Shown piece after piece: positions 1 through 11,282 of a stretch of 36,739 nucleotides of DNA. This DNA comes from Apostichopus leukothele (lineage: Eukaryota > Echinodermata > Holothuroidea > Aspidochirotida > Stichopodidae). Made by a program: the position numbers and the translations under genes. The stretch spans positions 1 through 36,739 of the forward strand of contig JAAAKB020000029.1 in NCBI GenBank assembly GCA_010014835.2, in the 5' to 3' direction. How positions within the stretch are numbered: the stretch's first letter is position 1; each line of letters starts with the position of its first letter. The notes under the pieces are model-generated. The model did not search any database, was not told the origin of the DNA, and saw only the letters and a list, made by a program, of their open reading frames with translations.

Positions 1-50
1 CAGTGTCAGTAGCATTTCTAGTTTTACCAGCCGTTCAACCAGTGTGAAAG
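1..50 (+). other. possible 3' end of an upstream (leader) exon
   Basis: Positions 41-56 read agtgtgaaag|gtacgt, a reasonable 5' splice donor (AAAG|GTACGT). One frame before it is open and serine/threonine-rich (ending SSFTSRSTSVK). If this is an exon, it could be a non-coding leader exon of the ENTREP-like gene, spliced to the acceptor at 4567-4568. Joined that way the open frame would stop within about 15 codons, so it would not extend the protein. Fifty bases are too few to exclude a chance match. Confidence 0.2.
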
Positions 51-3000
51 GTACGTCCTTGCGAATCAACTTAGTATAGTCAAGTTGATTTTTTTCATGG
101 TATGGGACATGCATTTCGTGACAAGGGATTTTGTTAAAACATAACATCAATTTTCACCCGTTTCTTTCAGTATCTTTCCAAGCCACATTGACTAGTGGGC
201 CTAAAGTTAATGGAGAGGCCTAGTCTAGGCCCTAAGCTTAAAGTTAGGCCCTATGCAACTTTCAATGGGTGAAACTCTAATCACAAGAGTCATAAACAAG
301 AAAGGGTTTAACTGGTTTAGAGGTGAGAGCCAGAGGCTTTCGCAAAGTTGACAGGAAACACAGATCTAGGCCTATGGTAAAACAAAGCTTAGGAAGGTGA
401 AGATTTGCAACAGGTTTGGGTTGTGCCAAAGACTTCCAGTTGAACAATCTTGTATGAGTCATTTAGAGCTTGGCCTATACAGATTTCAATTTGGGAAGTT
501 GAGTTACTGCCTAATGGAGCAGACAGTCAACAGAAATCTATGAAAATATAAATGTATGAAATTTTATCTACTGCCTGTCATTGAGTATCATTTGGCACAT
601 CAAGTTTTTAAGTGCCACCTATTTGTATTATAAGTTAATTGTTGTTCAGTAATATGAACTACAGAGAATATAGCTGCACTGTGCTTTTATCCATAGATCT
701 GCATCTTGCCATCATTTGTTCTGAGAAGGAACTTTTTTAAATGGGTTCGTTATTTCTAAATAGTTTACAGTACTGCTTATTCAGATGTTTGCATATATGA
801 GCAAAACTGCCCATTATTAGTATAAATTATTCAAATTGATAACTTGGTTTGATTTACAGTAGTGTGCTGAGTTTGCTGGCCAGCTGAAGTCTCGATTTCT
901 GGGGACGTGCCTTGGATTTTGTGTAGCTGATCAAAGGTTTCCCCAGAATTACCCCCAGGATTGGCCCCAACTTCATACACTGTCCCCATGTATCAAAATA
1001 CCCCGACTAATTTAAATTTACTTGGCTTATCTTGCATAGAAACCACTTCAAAGTTAAAGCTGTGATTGTTTACAAAGCTACAGACATAAAGTTTATTCAC
1101 AATCACAGATTACGGTCTAACAGATCACTGAATAATTTGACACTCTGCAGTAATGCAAATTACTGATGAAAACTAACTATTTTCTGTTATCAAATTTTGC
1201 AATAAAAATTCCACCACTTCCCTAAACATGAAATGAATGTGCGGTATTACCCCTTGCATGATTTTAACATATTAGGGGGTCAACATCAATAAAATGTCCT
1301 GTATGTTCGGAAAAAAATGTGGTTACCTTAGTGTTGAGGAATTACAACTTGTCAAATTCTTTATGTCTAACGGTAACATGTCATGCATTAAATGCAGTTA
1401 CATGGAATTTATTTTTTATTATAGGATGTCTTCAACAGCTGTGCATTGATCTGTGGTTTTCAGAAGGTCAAGTTTCAAATGATTGAATCATAAAACTGTC
1501 AAAACTTTATATGAACAATTCATCTTAGAGTATAAATGTGAAATATCTATGAAAAACTTGATCAAGTTAGCTGTACCTGTAACCTGCTGCTTCAAAATAC
1601 TGATAATCAGGACATTTAGTGGAATGATGATTTGTTCTATCTCCATATTGTGTATCTAAGGTTTACACATTTCGATGTAAAAGTGCATCTAAACTGTAAA
1701 TGATTAATTTATGAAGGTACTTTGTAGCCATCTGTTTCAGGTTTCACAACCTTATACAACTTCACCTACAGCTACCACAATAAATGTTCAAGAGAATGCA
1801 ATTAAAGTTGTTAAAATAGTAGGTCTCATAAAATTTTACAATCTTTCAGTATATGATGTGAGAATAATTGCACTCAAACTTTTATACTTTACTACCTGGT
1901 CCAATTTGAAGGGCAGCTAAAAATATCATCCCCTAAAAGAATGAGTTTAGGCAGAGTGATATCTTATATGTCACAGGCCAAGAAAACTTCCAACATTTGG
2001 GTTACAGTAGCTTAGTATGTGTTATAGCTGTTCCAGTTTTCAAGATATTCAGCTTTTAAATGCTATGTGTAGTCTGGAATTCTGACAATGGTCCTTGAAA
2101 GTTAAATTGTAGATTATATCAGCTCTTCAGATGACATATCAACAAAGTGTTATAATTTTCGACCTACTTGTTTGCAGCTCTTAACCCTTGTTTTTCCATT
2201 CTGTAGTTGGTGTGCGTGACTTTGGTCAAAGTTCAGTAGTTTAAGGTACTGTTATTTGTAGTAATCACTAATCAGATTGAAAATACCTTTTAACACCAAA
2301 TAAAAATTTTAGTTACCTGACAATAAGAGTGGTCTGTATGCTTAGTTGATTGATATGAACTATTTCATGCAATCTGCTATCAAAACAATTTGTGAACAAT
2401 TCTCTGCAATATGGTTGTGGACTGAGTAGTTTATTTAGATGCACTCAACAATTTAACTGTATTAGCCAAAAGTCTATCTATCTATCTGTCTGCCAAAAGT
2501 CTATCTGAACTATAGAAATTTGGTAACGGGGCGAGTCCAAGCTATTCTATCCCATTAAGTCAAGTTTTAGTTTTCATTGAAATAGTGAGTACATGGTATC
2601 ATTTCAAGTTGAATTTTAATGGAAGTTTTCAATTTTTATTTTTGGTTTTGAAAATTGTCCATATTCCATTAATTATAGGTTGCTATTTTACTGTATGTTA
2701 ATTCATCCCCAATTTGCATAATTAAAATATCTGTGTGACGTACGGGACATTTGAAAATTGATCTAACAGCCAGCGGCATGAATCAATTGAATAATGTTAT
2801 TGGAGAACTTGTACACCCTTTCTTCCAGTAATGTTTGAAAAAAAAGTGTACTTTTGTGAATTAATTAGTTATGCTAATTAGGTTGATCCCAAAAACCATT
2901 GTCCGGTATCTCATAATTTCAGTTTATTTTTTAGGTTTTAATAGGGACAAACAATGTTTTTTTTTATATTCTGTAAAGTTCTAATGTATGCTGTTACTCA

Positions 3001-4568
3001 ACATAACCTCCCAATTTTTTTTTTTTTAATTATGCTTAGTAGCTTACTACAAATTATATAATCAAATTTAAAGATGTGAAGTACTGTACAGGACAAAATG
3101 TGACAAATACTATTCAATTGACAGGTGCTTCAATGGTGATTTCTGGTGGAAACACTTTCCTTTTCTGGTTGTAGTGTCATGCATTAAATGGATACTTCAA
3201 CTGTGTTGTTCACTGTTTAAACTGATTTTGTGTATGGACTGTACTGCATAGAATCTGATAAAGTCTTTGCAAGCCTGAAAGCCAAGGTCAACATCATAAG
3301 GAATTTAAAGTATTGATTGATTACCAATCTAGATGGTGGATAAACCATCCAGAAACCAAATTGTAGGTGGCAGTAATGCTCCCATCTCAGCATCTAAATC
3401 CGAGCAACATTGACAGTAAATGAGGAAGGTTTCAAGGCTGTTCAATCCAGATTTTAATACTAAATATGGTAAACTAATACCACTGCTAACTCTGCACCAT
3501 AGTTGACTATAGGACAGTAGCTATGTAGTTAAGATGATTGGAAAATGTTTCTATCTCATTTTTGTTAGCTCTGTAAAGGAACACTTTTTATAGGATTAGT
3601 TATTATCAGTGTTGTTGATGTTTCTTGCACCAGTATTTAAACTCCCCTTTGTGTAGAAGATCTAGGCCTATCACTAATACTATTTGTGTTCTATTTCATT
3701 ACTGCCAAAGTGATGGAAGATGATACCAATTAAGCATGGGGGAGGGGGTTGTATTCAGTAACAATGCAATCTGATCAAATTTGATGTAAATAATTAGTCT
3801 TACACTTGACGACCTCCAAAGCTAATTTGGTTTTCCGAACAGAAATTTGGTGACCTCATACCACCGGATGATCATAAATTTTTACCCAGCTACAGTAGGT
3901 CTAGAATTTCATTACACTATTTAAGTAGGTAGTTTCTAGATTTACAGTATTAAAGTTGCCCATTATTATGAAGCGATTCACAAAGCTCTGGATAAAGTTC
4001 ACTCGATTTAAAATATCACAGCCTCACAGGACAAGCTGTCAAAATTGGAGTAATGTATGGAAAATTTCCTTTAACTTTTTCCCATGATATCACCTTTTAA
4101 TGATCAATTCTTCAGAAAGTGATAGTTGATTGAATTGCCCTTAAACCTGTATTGAGAAAAGAAACCAAATATTGAATAAAGCACGTAAGTTAGAAATGTA
4201 AAACCTGAAAATGACCGATACAGGAAGGAAGGATATGAGATAGACGTTATTAGAGCTCAGCTAAGGAAACATAGTGGACAATTTGAAACTATGTTAATGC
4301 TAACGATATATGAGTCAGAGTTCAGAACCAAATATGACTGGTCATGAAATATAATATATATACAGCAAGATTGGCAAGTATTTTAATTAGTAGATCAATT
4401 TTGTAGTTCAAAGTGATTAAAAGTAACTTCACACTCCACATCAATTTGTGGGCTAATTTATGTTGATTGAAAGCAAATTGTTTTACTTAAATTCAGAATG
4501 TGATTGGTACATACATGATACATCCATTGATTCCTTTCAATATATATCTTTGTCAATTATCCTTCTAG
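51..4568. other. non-coding stretch, possible leader intron or upstream flank
   Basis: No coding region is supported. The short open frames here (60-70 codons) have no recognisable motif and no flanking splice signals in agreement. Positions 200-260 hold several AGGCCTA/CCTAGGC-type words, which are repetitive in some marine invertebrate genomes. A spaced series of CCCC runs lies at about 940-1005, but its loops are too long for a canonical i-motif or G-quadruplex. A small TCTA/TCTG microsatellite lies near 2470-2510. Homopolymer T runs occur near 2825-2845 (as A), 2958 and 3018. I see no promoter elements I could defend. Confidence 0.5.
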
Positions 4569-4757
4569 ATTATCCAAAACCCGGTAACTTCATTTTAAGA
4601 ATGAAGATGTGATCATGGAGAAGAGAGGAACACAAGATATCTAAAGCGACCGGTTCTGCGTCGGTTGTGAAGACAACTGCTCAAATCTGAAAGGGCAAAA
4701 TGAGTATATTTGAGTATCGTTTTTGAAACGAATTAATGCACAACTTGAGCGTCCAGG
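4569..4757 (+). promoter_or_regulatory. 5' leader of the ENTREP-like gene with four upstream ORFs
   Basis: The bases before 4569 read gtcaattatccttctag, a good 3' splice acceptor, so the first coding exon may begin at 4569 and be preceded by a leader exon. Between there and the main ATG at 4758 there are four short upstream ORFs: 4601-4612 (with a second in-frame ATG), 4615-4644, 4700-4726, and one starting at 4736. The last runs past the main start in another frame to about 4837. In eukaryotes upstream ORFs, especially overlapping ones, usually lower translation of the main frame. Whether this leader is transcribed as drawn is inferred: a transcription start inside 4569-4757 would remove some of the upstream ORFs. 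Confidence 0.45.
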
Positions 4758-5000
4758 ATGGCTCATGTACGAGGACAACAACCGCAGAGGCTGAGCTCTG
4801 GAAGGGTAAGACGAGTCAACATGGAACCTGGATTTCAAACTAGAGGCAGATACTCCAAAAAGAGGAAAAAAACAGTTCTGGTTTTAGGTGTGGCCCAAAT
4901 GATCCTGGGATTAGTTATAATAGGAGTCAGTTTCTCTGTGTTTGCTCTGACGTCAGCCAGCCGGATTCGTCATGCTAGTCCTTGCTGGGCAGGGTTTGCG
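4758..5000 (+). CDS. ENTREP/FAM189-family membrane protein, exon 1 (residues 1-81)
   Basis: This is the first coding exon of a four-pass membrane protein. Residues 1-38 are basic and probably cytosolic, with RGRYSKKRKK just before the membrane. TM1 spans about residues 39-65 (core VLGVAQMILGLVIIGVSF). It is followed by the family-typical ALTSASRIRHASPCWAGF, which resembles the vertebrate ENTREP1 stretch around TTSARVRHSCPFWAGF as I recall it. TM2 begins at CWAGFA and is completed by exon 2. The start is the ATG at 4758: it lies in the longest frame, and the next in-frame ATG (residue 22) would still keep TM1, so the true start could be either. The exon ends at GCG|GTAAGT (5000/5001) in phase 0. 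The donor sits in a triplicated 28-bp unit, described separately. In vertebrates, family members sit on endosomes and engage NEDD4-type ligases through PPxY motifs in a C-terminal tail. That tail is not in this window, so function is by homology only. A perfect TGACGTCA (CRE-like) palindrome lies in the coding sequence at 4948-4955. Confidence 0.85.
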
Positions 5001-5070
5001 GTAAGTTTAAGGCTGGGTGGGGTTTGCGGTAAGTTTAAGGCTGGGTGGAGTTTGCGTTAAGTTTAAGGCT
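4984..5070 (+). repeat. 28-bp tandem triplication of the exon 1/intron 1 junction
   Basis: Three 28-bp units start at 4984, 5012 and 5040, followed by a 3-base partial copy. Each unit contains about 17 exon-derived bases (gctgggcagggtttgcg or a close variant) and 11 intron bases (gtaagtttaag). Copies 1 and 2 both carry an intact GCG|GTAAGT donor, at 5001 and 5029. Copy 3 has ttaagt at 5057 and so has lost the GT. The first copy is the real exon end, because it encodes the conserved CWAGFA. The extra copies therefore arose by tandem duplication of the splice junction itself. Confidence 0.9.
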
Positions 5071-6438
5071 TTTAAGATGATTTGGGTGTGTAGCTCTGTG
5101 AAACACTGTCTGGCTTAGTTTGTCTGCAAGATATAATTTTAGTCTGACATTGACGTTTGTCACAGGGTAGTCACTTAAAGGTTTTCAAAGAAAATATAGT
5201 TACTGTACTGCTTCCGTTAGACTAGTTAGGAAGTTCGGCTCGGGTAATTGATGTGCAACATCACTAGGTGGTCCGAACTTTGTTACATTATTAATGTTAA
5301 GCTGGAAATGATGTTAGCTTACATGAAAGAGTATCCATATAGATAACAATACCTGACAATGTGGATGTATTGGTTTCATAATTGAGCTTGATTGCTGACA
5401 CTTATAGCCTCACATTCTCAAAAGGAGTCATTAATTACTGTGCACTCTGACATGCTATCATTATCAAGAGTTATCCTACTCTCTGGTCAAAAGGGTACAT
5501 GAATGGCAATTGTCATTTTTACAACCATGTTCTTTTTCTTTTCATGTGAAAATCATTTCTTTTGTACAAATAACACATTTAATGGAATGTTCTACATGAA
5601 TGACCTGGTCTCATACATGAGCTTCTGTAGCTAAATACTTATGTACAATGGCTAGTTCTATTACCAAGGTATATAAAATAACACTATGTGGTGAAAGTGA
5701 AACATACTGTAGTGTCTGGTGTCAACTTGATCAAGATTGAAAACATTAGTAATGTTTGTCACTTTGCAGGAAGTAACTCATAAGGGAGTTGATGAGTCAA
5801 AGGGAAATACATATTTATTTAAAAGACACATTTTGTCAGATTAACCTTGCTCTTAAAGTGTCTCTGTTCAGAAGAGTAGATTCTATTACAAGATGGCTCT
5901 TGCAGTTTCAAGGAAGCTTAATTTGCCTTCCCTGAACTTGTCAAATCTAATTTGTGTAGCTCTGAATTTTAGTCGGGAGGTAATTACAGCCAGGGAGAGC
6001 ATCAGCTACCGCTCTAGCTACTGTATCCTTACATAAACAATAGAATCGTACCTCTAGATATTACCACAAGTAGGAGAGTGCATTTAGGTAAATTAGTATG
6101 GCAGTGCTTCCAATGCTGGCCAGCATCAAATGGATTGAGAATATATAAGTGTAACCATGCGATTCTTAGATTGGCAAGAATCATAGAGATGAGCAGATTG
6201 TAGGTAGATTAGAGAACACCTGATTGGCTCATCTTTAATTTCCATGTCAGGCCTTATCAGGAAATTGATGATGACTGTATTCTCCTGAGTCACAGCACCG
6301 ACAAAATGCTCACAAATATGATGACGGTATCAAAAGTAGATGTTTTTGATCTACAAATAAATGATACATGAAGACTACTTAAACTCCACTCTTATCTGAC
6401 TCCAATCTACATTCCAAGCTACCTTATCCTACTGTACA

Positions 6439-6535
6439 GGACGGAAACGGTTTAGCGCTGAAACCCCCTATATTGGGCAGTTACTCGATTCCTAGAGTGG
6501 CGCTATATAAATTTACATTGTTATTATTATTATAT
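6439..6535 (+). mobile_element. short retroposon-like 3' end (GCGCTATATAAAT plus ATT repeats)
   Basis: The segment ends in ggcgctatataaatttacattg followed by four to five TTA/ATT triplets. The word GCGCTATATAAAT followed by a short tandem run is a recurrent 3' end of LINE-2-like elements and the SINEs that use their machinery, so this is probably a SINE or truncated LINE tail in plus orientation. A second copy of the tail sits at 10337-10374. No internal RNA polymerase III promoter box is clear, the 5' end is uncertain, and no target-site duplication was located. Confidence 0.5.
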
Positions 6536-6603
6536 TGCACTGGCGGGAACCCCCCATATCCACATTCTCCTCCTTCCAAACCCACCTTTCAAAAGACAAC
6601 AGT

Positions 6604-6869
6604 CCATATACACTGCCTGTAACTGTGTAGTGTATATTGCATGTTTACATTCCATACACTGCCTGTAACTGTGTAGTGAATATAATTGCATGTAATACAA
6701 TTATATACACTGCCTGTAACTGTGTAGTGTATATTGCATGTTTACATTCCATACACTGCCTGTAACTGTGTAGTGTATATTGCATGTTTACATTTCATAC
6801 ACTGCCCACAAGTGCCCAGTAACTGTGTAGTGTATGTTTACATTCCATACACTGCCCAGTAACTGTAGC
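6604..6869. repeat. minisatellite, about 46-51 bp unit, six copies, each with an internal hairpin
   Basis: The phrase cactgcc recurs at 6611, 6657, 6708, 6754, 6800 and 6850, giving spacings of 46, 51, 46, 46 and 50. The usual unit is atacactgcctgtaactg followed by tgtagtgtatattgcatg and tttacattcc. Complete units contain an inverted repeat, TATACACT...AGTGTATA, around a 14-base loop, so each could fold into a hairpin. The last two copies are rearranged, carrying gcccagtaactg in place of gcctgtaactg. The array lies inside intron 1. Confidence 0.9.
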
Positions 6870-9800
6870 CATACAAATATCAGCAAGTGTTATTTTGTGA
6901 GCCTTTAACATTTTACACTATTAGGGTTAGTTTATTTGTTTCACTGATTTCTGATCCTCTGTTTGTTAAGTTCTTAACTTCCTCAGTCTGATCATCTGAT
7001 GTAAGGTACAGTTGCTGGACACCTTTGCAAGTTCTTAGTCTACTACATTATTGGCAAAGGCTTCCCAGTCAATACATGTATATCACCAACTGAAACTGCA
7101 AATGTTGCCTTTATTTGTCCATGGTTTAATTCCCCAGTTGACACTTTCTGCATTTATATTAATACAGTATTCCTGTGCATTCTTTATTACATTCCCCTTT
7201 GTCCAGTATCATCAGTGTGGTTTATTGATATTCTTTCCAGACTGGAGAATGTTTGACATGTTTTCTGCTTGAATATGATATCCAGTCCAATCCTTTGTGT
7301 CTCATATTGAACTACTACAATGTCAGGCAGCTGGTTGTGTTTGGTACTATTGTCACTAACATGACACATACACCCTCACCTGCTGCTGTATACAGTACTA
7401 GATGATCCTCTCACTTACACTCAACGATGCATTATTCTTGTTGTATGATCAGTGTGGAGTAATACATACCCCATTAGTTTTCTCTATTCCACAATGGTTC
7501 AGTTAGCTAGGCCTACTACATTACATCTGCTATGAAGTGTCTAAGACACTGTGCGATTAAAGTATTGATGTTTGGTTTCAGAAGAGTTTCAAGTTAACAC
7601 TGATCATGGAGGAGTCATCTAAATGGCAGTCTTTCTGCCTCTCCCATTAAAACAGAATCAGTGTGTTGATAGACATTTACCATAGTGTTGAACTTAAAAG
7701 CAGTTAACTGGCAGTGTTGAATGAGTGTATATAACGTGAATGGCAGGAAGCATAATGCTGCAAATGAAACCAGCTGCGTTCAAGTAGCATTTTCTGTTTA
7801 TTTTTGGTAATGTTGCAATTACTAATTCATACTAACCTCTGCTCAGTTACAACAAAGTTCTTTCATTACCTTGACTTATGTTAAGTGTTGTTTCATGAAG
7901 AATTTCTTTTGAAAAACTGATTTTAACCTTTGAGTCACACTAAAATGCACAAGTATCAGAGCCAAATGTTTATGATAAAATATTTTAGCATTAGTTATTT
8001 AATAATTCATATTTACTTCATGAAAATATATTTATGAAGGAAGGTATCTTATTTTAGTAGGTTTCATGAAATTGGGGACAAACTTTGAGCAAACATCATC
8101 TTTAGTATCAGTTCGTGCCTGTCCTGGTCAACATTGCAAATGGCCATGTTTGTCATCCATCCCATTCTATATATAGATCAGTGCAGTCTTAATATTGGAT
8201 AAGGACCCTCGTAATGTGTCATTTCCCTTATCAAGAATAGAAACAATTGGCTTGATGATGGCTATGCAGCGGATGGATTCGTTGGTCTCTCATCTCTGTT
8301 CTTCCTCTGTAAATTACTAACTGATCATGACAAATGATGTTTGATGAGCTATTGGAAGGCACATCATGAATGTGACTAAACAAATTAGTTATAAACAATT
8401 AACAACATTTTAACATGAATTGGATGTGATTCACCGTTATGGGTCATGTAAATTAAAGTGTTCAGCTAAAGCATTTGAAAGTGGGACAGTAAGAGGTTAA
8501 CAAATAACAAGTCAGTTAGTCAATCAGTGATGATAACTACTAAAGTTAACAATGATTCACATAGAATGATGGTATTATTATAGCACTTAGCTAGACATGG
8601 ATCCAAAGGTGGGGTGTGAAGGGGGTTTGGGTAGGACCACCAGATATTCCCTACAGGAGGATCCACCCCTAAATACTGCACATTGGACATAGCTACATAA
8701 CAACATTACCCTGTTACTCTGTTGCTAGTTTATCAAGTAATGATATCATGTTGTTTCAATGTGTTTGCACATCGACAGACACATCCAACTTACTGAATAG
8801 CATTCTGAAAGAAACTTGGTGTATCTTGGGACCCTCATCACAATGTTGGGTAACACATAGTTGTTTGCCTGTTTTGAAAAGTATTAGCAATAGAGTGTAG
8901 TAACTGCATGAAAATTGCTGAATGATCAAAGTGGACAAGTTTCTGTAAGTAGACCACTTCATTGAGTCAATATTTTAACATAATTGATATTGAATGTGTT
9001 ACAGTGTGTGTGTTGAATTCATTGCACGCTGCTATCATGGCTTTATAACCACAAGATTGCTGGTGTGTGATGACTCATATGGTCAACAAGATCCTTGGTC
9101 AGATGGTTGAAGGTTCTTTTTACTCAACTTGCAGAGTAATTAGGTTTAGTTCAAGGAATCCTGGCTTCCATGGAGTATTAAATTGGTGATTGCCTTGAGC
9201 TGACAGTCTAAACGAGATCCAGGAAGCTAACACTCAATGCACTGTTGCTCTTCCTTTGCTGAAAGATGAAAGCAAATTTGATCACAATAAATTGAAAGTT
9301 CCTGATTAAGGATAAACTAGAGTAAAGGAATACCGTAATCAATGTACGTGTTTCAGCACCTGCCAAGTAAGGCTTTTATTGAGCTGTAAAACTAAACAAA
9401 ATGGTGGCCTTGCACCCTACAACATGTGTAATTTGTTTGATCCTGGGTTAACGACAGGAATTGGCTTTCAGTTAATCAATGTGCAGAAAATGTAAATTAT
9501 TTAATCACTAAATCCGGTCAATGTTTGCACCAGGTAAATATTTTATACTTAGTTGCCTGGCCATCAAAGTCCCATAGTGACCCAGTCCCACCATTTCTGC
9601 CAATGTCGGAAAATATGTGTGCACAAGCAATGCAAGGCAATCCTTACTGAACTGTAGATTGTCCCAACCAGACCATCCCGCACAGTGCGTGTATCATGGT
9701 AGTTGAATAGTACTCCAGAACATGTGATGCTTGTTGTTGCACATTTGAGGTATTGAAAGTAAATTCCATGTTATTTGTGCTTTCTGTGTAGATAAGATCT

Positions 9801-10019
9801 GTATGTTGGTTTGTATGTGAACTTTGAATGTACATAGTCACTTGTTATTGTTAAGCATCTTCCTTTATACATTCAAGGTACATTTGAATGCTCAGTATGA
9901 AGCACACACACCTTGTCACCAGATTTGTTTCATCTCCTTGCTGGAAGCAAAGGAACTTAGCAGTCAGATAACTCAAACAATGGAGTGATGGATATTTGTC
10001 ATACTTGCTATGTAGATGT

Positions 10020-10374
10020 ACATATTATAAGAGAAAAGGTGTGCCCTATAGTTTTTGGTGTTGATCTTATGAAAATTAATGAGGTTATGGGATCATTAAA
10101 TCTTTACATTGCAATAACTCTGTAACCTGAAGTTGGATTGTTGCCAAACTTGGTGTACAGTTGTTGGTAAATAGCTGGTACATGTAAGCTTAACTTTTTT
10201 GGGACAATCTGGGCCCCCAAAAATTTTGAACCCCAGTGTTTTGGCTGGGTGGGCCCTAATGTTATTTCCACCCAAATGCAATTTGAGACACATTCTTTGG
10301 GCCAGGCTAACCCTAACCCGTATTGAACCCTGGGATTTTGCGCTATATAAGCACCGTTGTAATAATAATAATAA
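10020..10374 (+). mobile_element. probable degenerate retroposon ending in GCGCTATATAA plus TAA repeats
   Basis: The 3' end ttttgcgctatataagcacc followed by taataataataa matches the tail of the element at 6439-6535, allowing for divergence. Upstream is a more GC-rich, CCC/GGG-bearing stretch (10200-10330) that differs from the surrounding intron. I mark 10020 only as a guess at the 5' limit, and the body could be shorter. Open frames on both strands across this stretch (about 65-136 codons) carry no reverse transcriptase or other motif and are not called. This looks like an old SINE or 5'-truncated LINE. Confidence 0.4.
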
Positions 10375-10974
10375 CTCTGCATCTGGGTCGAATAAAATTC
10401 AGATCTGAGTACCATATTAAAGAGCATAGAACTTGTAAACACTGGTGTGTTTAAAACTGATTGTATGGAGCAGTTGTGTCTCACTAACAAACAGCATATA
10501 TACTGCAGAAACATGACAGCCTGGGTATTTAGTTGTAGACTAGATTCTGGGAAGTAAAATCATTTCAGAGTGTATAATACTTAGAAGACAGTGTTCTTTG
10601 GTCAAACATTCAGTTCTTTCCAATTAACTTTATATTGTACCCACACATTTTGATCTTTTCAAGGTTAAATTGCATTTATCTGCAAATTATATTAAAATGC
10701 TAAATTTCCTTAAGCATTGTCATCTCATTGGAGTTACAAAAATAAATAAATTATGTGTTTAGTACTGTTGAATATTCAGCAGATGGTCTTGCCATGAAGA
10801 CTGCTTCATGGAAATGTTGGTTGAATCAGGGATAGGACTGGTGAACTAACCATTTTCATGTTTCGGTTGTATTTTATGTTGGATCGCAACTTTGGATGAT
10901 TCTAACCAAGCTATATACATGTCACTGAATGCCCAATAATCTAAATAAAGGATCACATTTACTTTGTGTACTTG

Positions 10975-11035
10975 CTTACCTGTCTCCTCACAATGTTAGC
11001 ACTTTCACTACCATGTCTAGATTGAACTGGTAACC
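10975..11035 (+). repeat. diverged dispersed repeat, copy A
   Basis: The stretch cttacctgtctcctcacaa, then an AGCACT word, then an ACTAC...TAGATTGAACTGG segment, recurs in altered form at 22115-22175. There the same 19 bases are followed by AGCACT, CTACATTTGATCTGGAG and caacct. The shared 19-mer plus the common order of words suggests two copies of one old dispersed element about 60-70 bp long, both within intron 1 and in the same orientation. Confidence 0.4.
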
Positions 11036-11282
11036 TTTTAAGTTTTAACACTGTGCACCCTCTTATAACTGGTCATTTTGGGCATATTTCGTTTGTTTTC
11101 ATATACTGTATATTTGTTTATAGAAATTTGCCAAATCTTGATTGTCAAGTTTGGAACTGTATATAAGACAAAACAAATGGTTTGGTTTACTATAATCTTA
11201 ATGTAACTTCTTCAGTCAATGCAACATAGCATTTGTAGTTGTTAACTTGTACCATATTGAAACCCAGTCAAAGCATGTGTGC

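Noticed and set aside
940-1005. Series of CCCC runs that might form an i-motif or G-quadruplex on the other strand
   Set aside because: The gaps between runs are about 10-20 bases, too long for a canonical structure.
10096-10514. Overlapping minus-strand frames of 65 and 136 codons
   Set aside because: They cross the retroposon-like tail and its TAA run and show no protein motif. They read as repeat-derived noise.
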